Below are positions 56,501 to 64,000 of a stretch of 64,000 bases of DNA, one piece after another (positions within the stretch are counted from its first letter, which is position 1; each line of letters starts with the position of its first letter). The stretch comes from Clytia hemisphaerica. Its lineage: Eukaryota > Cnidaria > Hydrozoa > Leptothecata > Clytiidae. Location: NCBI GenBank assembly GCA_902728285.1, contig CACVBU010000035.1, forward strand, positions 177,704 to 241,703, read 5' to 3'. Position numbers and translations under genes: made by a program. The notes beneath the pieces were generated by a model. It was not told where the DNA came from. It saw nothing but the letters and a program-made list of their open reading frames with translations, and made no database searches.

Positions 56501-59500
56501 TTAAAAGTGCAACTTTATCTATTAAAAAAATTACCATTATCATTATTATTATCATTATTGTCCAAAATGTATAGTTCCGCCATCAAATCACAGTGAAAAA
56601 ATGCAATCTAGAAAAACATAATTCTGTCATAATTTGATGAAGAATAATTCAGCCTTCTGAAATTACTAAGGCCTCCTTTAAATATCTATAGTTGCTATTT
56701 CATTTACGCTTGATCATATTACTCAAAAAAGAACAATGCAAGTGTCTGCTTCAATCGCAGTGAAAACTTAAGTCTAGAAAAATCATTTTTTACGTCACAT
56801 AATTTGATCAAGAACTTCGGTCTTTCTCAAATTCAATAGAGCGGTACTTTAATATACTTGATCAATTTCCATTTACGCTTTATCATAATTATCTCCAAGT
56901 CAGTCCGTCCAAAAAAACAAATGTATATAACTGCCATGAGTGAAAAACGCAAGTCTAAAAAAATCATTTTTGCGTTATATTGATGAAGAACTTCGTTCTT
57001 TCTCAAATTTACTCGAGTTGAATTTAATATACTTGATCAATTCCATTTAGCTTATATAATTTCTCAAGTCGGTCAAAAAAACCAAAGTAACTGCCAGTGA
57101 AAAAACGCAAGTCGAGAAAAAAACATTTTTGCGTCCTACTTTGATGAGAATTGGTTTTCTCAATTCACATCGGAGCGCTCCTTATATACTTGATCAATTT
57201 CTATTACTTATCAATATTATCTCCAAGTCCGAAGAACAGCTAAAAATGCCTATCAAATCAAACAATAGAAAACACTCAGTTCGAGAAACATTATTTTTTG
57301 AATAATCAGATAATAAGATTGACCTTATAATATATATCACTCCTCAAATTACAGTAATTGTTGCGTATTCTATTTCAGTCCAAAATGAAAAAAATGTTTT
57401 ATGCTACAAAATAAATAAATGGGTTATATCTCGCATGTAAAAAAAAACTCACAATTCAGGAAAAAACTGAGCAAATAAGTTAAAATTTCATATTAAAGAA
57501 AAGAACATCCTTATAATTACTCCAGTGCTGCATCTTCGAGTTTAGTTTCAAAGCCATTTCAACAGAGTAATGCTTGTATAAATAAAAGCTGGCTAAGAGA
57601 TAAAACACCGAACGAACGAAAAAGACTTATTGCTTGAGCCGCCATCTTGAAACACCACATTATGATCTGTAAAAACAACGCACGCTAAAAGTACGCAAAA
57701 AGTTAACCCGATCGGAAGAAAGTTTAGAAATCAAAGTGATATCGGGAAATCGGAATAAAAAAACCAAACTCTTAAGTTGCGGCTGGAAAAAAGGGATTTG
57801 AAGGGTCATCGGGGCTGACCAATAACACATCCATTTAAAAAATAAAAGTTATGTGATACGGTCTAATACGCCATTGATAGGATAATTTATAGACAGAATT
57901 TGGTTAAAAATATTAATATTCACCCGGTGAGGGGGTACTTGGGCAAAAAGAGGGTACGGGGATGTACCACTGGTCAGGGTACCTTTTTTCACCTCCATGA
58001 GTCCAAAAACACCAAAATAGAAAAATCTGCCCCTCTTAGGGTACCTTTTTGGGGAATTTGGAAAAAATATGGAAAATTTTGAGAAGATTTTGGAATTTCA
58101 GTGCCATACTGTAGGGTCCATTTTTCGAACTTTAGCAGCACACCCCCGTCGGTCCGCAAGGATAGGTACCACCCCCCATATTTACCTTTAAACTAAATTT
58201 TAATAAACTGGGCGAAAATGCTGTACAGAAATCAAGATCACATTTAGATTTTTACACACCCCGATTCCAGTAGTGTTGATGTTCATTAATTTCAATTCAT
58301 CCAACAACCCTGGCATCCCAATCATATACACCTTCTTGTTCTCTGGCATTTTCAGGACGTTCTTGACATACGCTGCAGCAAGATATGATGTGCTAAGAAC
58401 CTGGTCCTGTTGGTAAAACAAAACGGTGCACTTTTCAAAATCTCAAAAACAAACCCACCAAAACTGACTGAAAAATCTTATAAAAATAAATACATAAGGT
58501 ACGAAAAAATACAAAAAGCTTAAACTTTGATGAAACTTGAAATTAAGAAAATAGAAAACATAATTCATTGCACTATCGTTATATGGATGCACGAAGCAAA
58601 ATATTTATCAAGTGTGTTAATTGTAAGACTAAAATTTGTGACTTACTGCTTGAACAGGGAATCCATTGTCTAGTAATTTTTTCAAGAATCCTTCTCTTGA
58701 TTTAGTGTTGTTATTTGTCACAAAAAATATTTGTTTATTCTGCAATAAAAAAAGATGCGTTGATACATAAAATACATTTTTGCTAATTTTCAAGTTTGAT
58801 CACTGTAAGCTCCAGTTTTAATCGAGGAAACATAGTTTGAGCCTCCTTCAGTTTCTGAAGATCTGGAGTACATGTTTTTTTTTATAAGCATACAAAAATC
58901 CGAAAACAGGCTCAGAGATGCTTAGGTCGAAAGCTTAATAAGGCTGAAAAATGCTTGAGGGGATGCTTAAATCTAAAGCATAAATTTAGGGAAATACTGA
59001 AAATCCGTGAAATTCCAGCCAAAAATAGCCAAAATCAGGAAAAAAACATTTTTCGTAGGCTCAAGTAATGCTTGCCATATGCTTAATTTTTCCCATTATC
59101 TGAGCCTAGATATGCTTATAAGTGCAATGCTTATAAAAAAAACATGTAGTTATATTTCATTAAGCCCAATAATTTTTAAAGTAGAGTCTTTTAAAAAATA
59201 CCAATCACTGATAAAACATGTGTTACATTAATTTGCTTTAATGTTAAGTAAATAATAAATTAAGAACATTTGCAGAACTTTATTTTGTAGTTTCCGAGCA
59301 CAAATTAGTATTCCAACTCACCAATGCCTTTAGCTTGTCAATAGTTTCTTTGGCTTTTGGTAGTGTTCCGAATGTATTCCATAGCACTCCTAATGGACAT
59401 GATAATGTAGCTTTTACAATCTTGATTATTAACCTAATAAATGTTGCCCAACTACAATCATTTTTCTTAAGATTCCACCGGCTCTACATACCCTTTTTTA

Positions 59501-59740
59501 AAGTGACTGTGAGGAAGACTTTCCTCACAGTCACTTTAAAAAAGGGTATGTAGAGATAAACAGATCTACTGAATGGAATTTGATTTACATAGCTATGTAA
59601 GCTTGGAATTGGAAGTTTAGTATAAACAGGCTTTCCTGATTTTAAAGAATGTTATATATAAACTCACCGTCACAGTCAAAAAAGAATGTTTTTATATTCT
59701 TCAAAATCTTTGTAGCATCTGCTGAGCTCAATTTCTTCAT
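44549..59740 (-). CDS. HAD phosphatase, phosphoglycolate/pyridoxal phosphatase group
   Basis: Nine exons traced on the minus strand: 59,740-59,668; 59,389-59,322; 58,739-58,647; 58,406-58,260; 55,879-55,835; 55,392-55,245; 54,858-54,759; 54,336-54,295; 44,690-44,549. All junctions are GT-AG and phase-consistent, giving 286 residues. Motifs: FFFDCDGVLW (motif I, nucleophile and acid/base aspartates), FVTNNNTKSR (motif II), a C2-type cap with AVVVGYDNHF and IVTNTDNRYP, GKPHKMF (motif III lysine), and MIGDRLNTDIHFG (motif IV aspartates). These animal enzymes dephosphorylate small phosphometabolites such as phosphoglycolate, glycerol-3-phosphate or pyridoxal phosphate in the cytosol; the exact substrate cannot be told. 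Sequence ends FIPDYFSDD| at a GTAAGC donor, so a short last exon remains unplaced. The 9.6-kb intron between the last two traced exons contains a complete same-strand lectin gene. Confidence 0.9.
44700..45950. other. Phosphatase intron, proximal part; poly-C tract
   Basis: A C14-like tract at about 45,172-45,192 precedes a GC-richer block (TTCGTTTTCGTTCGC) and degenerate single units of the 155-bp satellite (45,295-45,330; 45,400-45,440). A G8 run lies near 45,763. No exon supported. Confidence 0.45.
46066..47955. repeat. 1.9-kb insertion built of about 415-460-bp tandem units
   Basis: Copy A of the lectin lacks this block, which lies downstream of lectin B between CCATTACAAG and AAAGTACAAGG. 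Four units carry GCGTAATTGACTAAGAAC-type anchors near 46,270, 46,685, 47,110 and 47,568, each followed by a TTGCAAAAA run, a TGGCCCAAATT block and AATCTCGAGAAAAGCC. The block begins near GGACCTACC and ends with (GGAC)n then GGGGTAGGTCC, possible inverted termini. Later units have many single-base gaps relative to the first. Bases 47,956-48,182 are AT-rich. Confidence 0.7.
48183..50405 (-). CDS. Secreted C-type lectin, copy B
   Basis: Coding exons 50,405-50,351, 48,835-48,670 and 48,465-48,183 have the same lengths and phases as copy A, except for a 1.17-kb Tc1-type insertion in intron 1. The 167-residue product has a signal peptide (MKTSLAFLFAVLACASAT), ETWINAQKRCRACGGNLATI, SAFVGLND, KEPNNFRNEDCTEL and CLNDLRCSF...RGYICE. 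Cysteines and the EPN motif match copy A; changes are mostly conservative and all reading frames are intact, which argues that both genes are functional. It lies entirely inside a phosphatase intron on the same strand, with its own TATA box. The 5'-UTR splice donor and acceptor seen in copy A are degraded here (GAGTAGCAG; CTTCGGCAAA), so its 5' UTR may be unspliced. Confidence 0.88.
48983..50151 (-). mobile_element. Tc1/mariner-type non-autonomous element, full-length (1,169 bp)
   Basis: Ends CAGTATATGGCCCCCAAAAC and GGGGGCCACATACTG, each next to TA. No transposase frame. It is the uninterrupted reference for the copies at 8,758-20,011 and 38,891-39,258. It sits in lectin B intron 1 and is absent from lectin A, so insertion followed the duplication. 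Confidence 0.9.
50564..50571 (-). promoter_or_regulatory. TATA box of lectin copy B
   Basis: TATATAAA on the minus strand in the same context as in copy A (AGATCTATATAAAGTGTGG). The surrounding 100 bases match copy A with several one-base gaps. Confidence 0.65.
50664..52936. other. Phosphatase intron; no gene recognised
   Basis: Begins where lectin-copy homology stops. Contains a poly-A run near 51,250 and AT microsatellites. The minus open frame at 52,206-52,445 has no motif or splice support. Confidence 0.4.
52937..53400 (-). pseudogene. Non-LTR retrotransposon 3' end with (ATTG)n tail
   Basis: The minus strand reads RFTFVDYKRPFKYRAAIVWN, then NIP and, after a frame change, REKNTYDAFKEALKK, followed by a stop at 53,160. 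This F-Y-RAA-WN-IP...FK tail ends the reverse transcriptase frame of many jockey/CR1-type elements. A 3' UTR of about 170 bp follows and ends in an ATTG microsatellite (52,937-52,995), a typical LINE tail. Confidence 0.65.
53405..54290. other. Phosphatase intron; MITE end only
   Basis: Open frames at 53,541-53,804 (plus) and 53,860-54,126 (minus) overlap, lack motifs and are probably fortuitous. At 54,160-54,197 a single terminus of the TTCGCGAAAGTT MITE family is present (TTTCTGCTCGCGAAAGTTGG). Confidence 0.4.
55585..55645 (-). repeat. tRNA-derived SINE-like head
   Basis: The minus strand reads GGGTAGCTCAATCGGTAAGA+GCAG, a good tRNA D-arm / A-box, but the anticodon and T-arm do not fold and no strong B-box follows. 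It is likely a degenerate SINE head in a phosphatase intron. Confidence 0.4.
55900..56555. other. Phosphatase intron; small hairpins
   Basis: TGTTCATCTGTAT (about 56,038) pairs with ATACAGATGAACA (about 56,113), with AGAGAATAATTATTCTCT inside: a nested inverted repeat of about 90 bp. Nothing else recognised. Confidence 0.45.
56560..57340. repeat. Tandem array, about 165-180-bp unit
   Basis: About four and a half units sharing AGTGAAAAAACGCAAGTC, then a TTTTTGCGT block, TTTGATGAAGAAC and ATACTTGATCAATTTC. Anchors lie near 56,590, 56,757, 56,940, 57,100 and 57,265. Units shorten progressively through single-base gaps. Intronic in the phosphatase gene. Confidence 0.75.
57341..58190. other. Phosphatase intron with interspersed repeat
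   Basis: A copy of the CTGGTCAGGGTACC repeat occupies about 57,940-58,185 (compare 40,975-41,155). The remainder is AT-rich without features. Confidence 0.5.
58870..59147. mobile_element. MITE, TTATAAGCAT family, copy 2
   Basis: Ends TACATGTTTTTTTTTATAAG+CAT and the reverse complement ATGCTTATAAAAAAAACATG+TA. Inner motifs ATATGCTTAATTTTTC and GAGCCTA match copy 1 at 37,447-37,881. Located in the second phosphatase intron. Confidence 0.75.
59482..59555. repeat. Perfect 35-bp stem hairpin
   Basis: Left arm 59,482-59,516 starts CTCTACATACCC and ends GTGAGGAA; the right arm 59,521-59,555 is its exact reverse complement; the loop is GACT. It lies in the first phosphatase intron, about 90 bases upstream (in gene order) of the second exon's acceptor. 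No relative elsewhere in the window. Confidence 0.97.
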
Positions 59741-60158
59741 AGTTTTAAATTATTATTTTAATGGTTTTTTTTAAGCTAAAAAACAATAGTTAGAAACTAT
59801 TCAATAAATGAAGTGATTCAATAAGTGCTAGTCGAAAGATCTCATTCCAGTAGGCATAACATACACTTGATTTGAATTCATGTACAGTAAGGTTTCAGAC
59901 AATAGGAATCTAAAGGTCTAGGTACCAGAGAATTCAACAAGAAAATCTGAGAAAAACAATGCAGGGTGCTCAGCACTTGAAAGAAATATTTCCCTTTCGA
60001 CCCATCAGTTTCAAAATTTATGTGTTTAATTACTGAAAATGCTTTTATAATCATGTAAAGCCTATTGCGATTGCCAGTTTTAAAATAACAATTTGATAGG
60101 TCAATTTTTAACGTTTTTAAAGGCACTTTATGAAAGTAACTTTTTTATTAAATTTTTG

Positions 60159-62065
60159 TTCGATAAAAATCAAGAAAACAAAAATTTGTTCAATTTATTG
60201 TAAAAGCTTTTCGACTATCGTCATTGTCAGTACAGTAAAAAATACATAAGCATATGAAAAAGTATCTACAATTTATAAAGAAAATGTTAAAAAGTTGAGA
60301 AATCACATCAATTGTCACGGGAGCAACGATGCCATGACGATTAATGTGTTTTCTTTTGTTCCAGAGTAAAATAATTTACGTTATGCCGTTTCTAAATAAG
60401 TTTTAATTGCTTAGTCTCTAGTTGATTGTTTAGTGAAGGCTTTTTCAATGCGATTTGGAAAGCCTCTAAGTTTTTCCTTTCTTTGCTCTTAAGTGGTGTG
60501 CCGAAATTAGAACCTTCCAGTTAAATACATGACTATTATCATTACTCTCTAAATGTTTTGCGGGCTCCGAATTACCTTTTAGCGCGAGTTGTGTTCACTC
60601 CAGCGACTTCAACATTTCTAGCCGTTTCACCGATATAAGTTTCTCCACACGAACATTCGCCAACGTAGATCTTGCAACTCGGGTGTGGATTTTTACTCTT
60701 GAGCTTGAACAGACTTTTCACTTTCTTTGTATTCCATTTGATTATAATCATATATTTATTCTTTGTAAACTCATGAAATTTGGACATGAACGATTTAGAA
60801 ATTCCTTCATTCTTCGGACAATAAGGTAGCTCAATACGCACATATGGTTTTGGTTCCTCAAATAGGTTTTTAGGGGATTATCATCTCGTCGTTTTGATTT
60901 TCATTGAATTGTCTAATAACACTAGAGACAAAATCGTTTTATTTTAGGAAAAACCCTGCTGAATGAAACTTGTCAGCAATTATCACTTTTTCACTGTCGA
61001 AATTTGAGGAGATTCTTTGCGCTCTGTACAAATCTGCATTTATTGTATTACGTTTGTACTTCTTAGGCACTTTGGAACTCCAATGAACAGGAACTTTGTT
61101 TTGCCCTCTATGCACAGACGTTTCTATCATGGTGTTAGTATACTGAATTTGAGTGTCAAGAAACTTATTTGGCGATATCTCGATCGTAAATTTGATCTTA
61201 TTGTGATAATTATTGAATTTCTCGAACAGCACGTCAGGTGCGTTCTTCTTCCGTTTGTTTATCTAGAGTCATCGACAAACCTTCTATAAAACTCCGGTTT
61301 TGATGGTTCGACAATGTCCTTTTCCATTTTGGTCATGAAAATGTTAGCAAACACTACAGACAACGGACCGCCCATTGTGCATCCGTCAATTTGTTGGTAA
61401 AATTTATCGTTGAATAAGAATAAACTTTCGGTGGATAATTTCATTAGTAAGCGCTTGAATATCAATCTCGACGAAAGTTTTGGTAGTTTTCCATGCACAT
61501 AAATCTCATCAAGGATGTAATCAATAGTTTCTCTAACAGGGACGTTGGTGAAAAGATTCTCCACATCGTAGGAAACATACTCCTCATCGTGTTGTAACGG
61601 TGGTTGATTTTTCAGAATGGTTGGAAACTTCTGGGTGTTATTGATCATGTACTCATTTTCAGATAACAGTGGTTGCAGATATTTAGCAATTATTTGGGCA
61701 GCCTTGTATGTGCAGGTCCCTACTTGAGCTATTATAGGTCGAAACTTCAAGTTCCTCACGTCGATATTGTTGACATTGAAAAAGCCTTCACTAAACAATC
61801 AACTAGAGACTAAGCAATTAAACTTATTTAGAAACGGCATAACGTAAATTATTTTACTCTGGAACAAAAGAAAACACATTAATCGTCATGGCATCGTTGC
61901 TCCCGTGACAATTGATGTGATTTCTCAACTTTTTAACATTTTCTTTATAAATTGTAGATACTTTTTCATATGCTTATGTATTTTTTACTGTACTGACGAT
62001 GACGATAGTCGAAAAGCTTTTATAATAAATTGAACAAATTTTTGTTTTCTTGATTTTTATCGAAC
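60159..62065 (-). mobile_element. Penelope-like retroelement with 292-bp inverted arms
   Basis: Arms 60,159-60,450 and 61,774-62,065 are inverted repeats of equal length, nearly identical, beginning GTTCGATAAAAATCAAGAAA. Between them the minus strand encodes reverse transcriptase and a GIY-YIG-type domain. Inverted terminal copies are known in Penelope-like elements. The 5' arm overlaps the first recognisable coding residues, so the inner edge of the arm copies part of the coding sequence. Confidence 0.85.
60572..61798 (-). pseudogene. Penelope-like reverse transcriptase and GIY-YIG frames, broken
   Basis: Frame 1 (61,798-61,259) carries LKFRPIIAQVGTCTYKAA, VSYDVENLFTNVPVRE (motif A), GCTMGGPLSVVFANIFM (motif B) and RRFVDDS (motif C). 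A frame break near 61,262 leads to LFEKFNNYHNKIKFTIE and KFLDTQIQY (61,232-60,939). A second break leads to a frame (60,841-60,572) with PYCPKNEGIS and CKIYVGECSCGETYIGETA-, the zinc-linked start of the GIY-YIG endonuclease, which then stops before its catalytic remainder. The element is therefore inactive as read. Confidence 0.82.
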
Positions 62066-62629
62066 ATTACTTTGCATGGCATTAATCATTCATCATATTA
62101 AATTTTTAAGCATAACTTTTTATCTAATGAACCGAATTTTACGAATGACCCACCAAAATTTAAATTTATCTTTCTTCTTTATAGGCGTGTTTCTTTTAAA
62201 ATTTTTAGATTTCGAGAAAATCAGTTTCAAAGAGAGAAACTTTTTTGTGGCACACCCAGTAGACAATTCACATTGTTGGCTGGCTGGCTATTCAGGCAGG
62301 CTAGTACCGCAAAGTCGGGTAACTTGCATCCAGTTGCATCAGTGGAGGGAAACTTGCATAGCCATCAAATGACTGACCAATCAAAGCAGCAGAATTTCAA
62401 AACAAATGAACTGAGCAGCTCTGCTCGCAGCTTTACTCTACCATTTTTGTTTTGATTTACCGTCAACTGCTCTAACTTGGGATGATTGGTTGAAACATGG
62501 GACTGTTAAATATCTGGCCTGTATTTTCACTTGCTGTTAAATCTCTTTGACAACAATTTTGTTTTGATAACTCCAACAAGTTTATCAATCATACTTTTTG
62601 TCATATTTGTTTCTATTTGTTTCTATTTG
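62066..62629. other. No gene recognised
   Basis: AT-rich flank of the Penelope-like element. GTCAACTGCTCTAACTTGGG at about 62,462 has a partial inverted match near 63,100-63,120. Open frames lack motifs. Confidence 0.4.
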
Positions 62630-62850
62630 GTTGAGTTGCAGGAGGCTTTAGAGGCCTATTCTCGCAACTATAGACGCTTACTAATGAGCGTCCCGTCAGC
62701 ACCTTGAACTGACTACCCAATTCCCCTCACATGGCATGGGTTGACCCGGGCGAAGGAACGTTCACTTGCCAAGTGAACTGCCGTGAGTGGGAATCGAACC
62801 CTGGCCTCCTGCACAGAAGCCAAGGTCGACTACCACTATACCACGGCACC
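62630..62850 (-). mobile_element. tRNA-derived SINE
   Basis: The minus strand starts GGTGCCGTGGTATAGTGGTA with a consensus A-box (TGGTATAGTGG) and has GGTTCGATTCC (B-box) about 40 bases later, the internal RNA polymerase III promoter. The anticodon and T-stems do not pair properly, so it is not a functional tRNA. A body of about 150 bp follows (AAGTGAACGTTCCTTCGCCC, GACGGGACGCTCATTAGTAA). Confidence 0.72.
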
Positions 62851-63550
62851 TAAAACACGTCATGATAACTTTTTCACTGATAGCCATAGCGCGCCCTTTT
62901 TAACTTTTTTGTTTTCATTCAAAATGACCGGACAACGTTGTTTTTTCATATTTCGATTTAAAAGCCTACTCGGTGCAAAAGAGAAATCGTATATATTTTT
63001 TTAAACGCCGTTCATTAACTCGTCAAACATCAAAACAAATGACTTTGGATGGAGGTTTGGTGAAATGGTGGCCGAATTGCCGTGCCATGTTTTGTCAGAT
63101 AGTCCCAAGTTAGAGCAGTCATAGCCTGGGAATCCAAGCGTTAAACTTTCGGCGTATACTTAGCATTACGTTCGCGCGCTTTGATTTTTCGATGCGCGCG
63201 CATAATTATGAAAAAGCTGACTCCTGCCAAAAAAAGGAAAACAAATGAAAATGAAAACCATAGATTCTTTCAAAACAAAATGGCTGTTGGCTGGAAGTCT
63301 CATACCGTGCTGATTTGATGTGGTTTTTAGTAGTTTGAAAGTCTTACATTTGTGAAAGAGTTTTTATGGTTGTGATATGTGTGTGCCGTTTCCAAAGTTC
63401 AGAAAGCTGTCAAACAAGGGTTCACAAACAGACGGTAGATGTTATATCGGATGGTCAATCGCCACCTTCTTTTCTTTCCTATCTCTTATCCATTTTTCTC
63501 TTTTCTGACTGTCTGAGTTTGAGACTTGTTTCTCATTCTTGACTGAGATT
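62851..63550. other. No gene recognised
   Basis: Includes a CG-containing patch (GCGTTTAAACTTTCGGCG; TTCGCGCGCTTTG; GATGCGCGCGCAT near 63,192), unusual in this AT-rich window, which might be a promoter remnant. Nothing else seen. Confidence 0.35.
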
Positions 63551-63553
63551 TCA

Positions 63554-63821
63554 TACTCTTGTGCCAATAAACGGGGGGGGTTCGAATAAACGGGGGGGGG
63601 GTTGGAAATTCAGGGGGGGGTTTGGAATTGTACTTATAAAACCCAAAAATAAGGTAAATATAGGCTAAAAATCGGCTTTTTGGAAGCAAAATAAGGGGAC
63701 TTCTTTTAGCCAAGTGAAATATTCTTAAATATAAACGGGGGGGGGTCCCAATAAGTCCGGGGGTTGGAAAATTTTCGAAAATTAACAAGGCGGGGGACCG
63801 TTTATTTGGCACCTAAGAGTA
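63554..63821. mobile_element. G-tract MITE (TACTCTTAGG termini), copy 2
   Basis: TACTCTTGTGCCAATAAACG+G8 at one end and CCGTTTATTTGGCACCTAAG+AGTA at the other. The interior is the reverse complement of copy 1 (39,319-39,637). The plus strand has several G7-G10 tracts. Confidence 0.82.
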
Positions 63822-63839
63822 CCTGTCTCATTTGTCCAT

Positions 63840-63945
63840 CAATTCGACCATTAATTTCGCACGAGTGGGATCGAACCATCCCACCAAAGAAAGACCTTCA
63901 GATTCGGAAGCCAGCGCTCTCAGTCGAGCCATCACCCAGCAAAAT
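63840..63945 (-). repeat. tRNA-derived SINE head
   Basis: The minus strand carries GATGGCTCGACTGAGAGCGC (A-box region), CTTCCGAATCTGAAGGTC and a B-box GGTTCGATCCC. The stems are imperfect and an extra segment (TTTCTTTGG) sits before the T-arm, so it is a degenerate tRNA-like SINE. Confidence 0.55.
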
Positions 63946-64000
63946 CATGCAATCATAACATATTATACCGAACTGGCAAAGGACGGGGGTAATATTATTA

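Noticed and set aside
62780-62850. Functional tRNA gene on the minus strand
   Set aside because: A- and B-boxes are good but anticodon and T stems mispair and a long body follows, so it is a SINE.
63850-63945. Functional tRNA gene
   Set aside because: Stems do not close and there is extra sequence before the T-arm.

Overview
The window reads as nuclear DNA of an invertebrate animal. It is AT-rich, has GT-AG introns with coding sequence spread over short exons, and is packed with animal transposable elements: BEL/Pao, Penelope-like, non-LTR, Mutator-like, Tc1/mariner-like, many small inverted-repeat elements and tRNA-derived SINEs. The transposon and lectin flavour reminds me of cnidarians, but that is an impression; a sponge or tunicate cannot be excluded from sequence alone. 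There is no bacterial operon structure and no CRISPR array. One base is unresolved (N at about 36,772).

Layout. 0-2.6 kb: an exon with a SAP-like C-terminus (minus) and, facing it, the last two exons of a divergent homeobox gene (plus), with three inverted-repeat elements in and around their introns. 3-8.6 kb: repeats and decayed mobile genes (Penelope GIY-YIG tail, CaRF-like/MULE fragment, Mutator-like fragment, non-LTR reverse transcriptase). 8.76-20.01 kb: a nested stack. A Tc1/mariner-type element is split by a non-LTR 3' fragment, which is itself split by a nearly complete BEL/Pao retrotransposon (567/588-bp LTRs, 5-bp target duplication TAGGA). The same Tc1-type element is interrupted a second time by an internally deleted RTE-like LINE (9-bp target duplication). 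20.9-25.0 kb: a long intronless transposon-like gene broken only at two homopolymers. 25.5-29.4 kb: an unusual gene encoding about 67 copies of a proline heptad, open in several frames on both strands, with inverted copies of its array edge 1.5 kb downstream. 27.8-30.7 kb: two satellite-like arrays (270 bp and about 155 bp units). 30.7-39.6 kb: inverted-repeat elements, reverse-transcriptase scraps and a small three-exon acidic-tail gene (minus).

40-60 kb is the main host-gene block. A HAD phosphatase of the phosphoglycolate/pyridoxal phosphatase group runs on the minus strand from 59,740 down to at least 44,549 in nine traceable exons with every catalytic motif intact. A recently duplicated pair of secreted C-type lectin genes (EPN motif, signal peptide, three coding exons) lies on the same strand: copy B wholly inside a 9.6-kb phosphatase intron, copy A just beyond the last phosphatase exon I can place. 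The two lectin copies serve as filled and empty sites that date several small insertions.

60-64 kb: a Penelope-like element bounded by 292-bp inverted arms, two tRNA-derived SINEs and a G-rich inverted-repeat element. Frame breaks in the BEL/Pao element and the long transposon-like gene fall at or next to homopolymers, and some stretches (46-48 kb, 50.4-50.6 kb, 57 kb) look rich in single-base gaps, so residual assembly error should be kept in mind.
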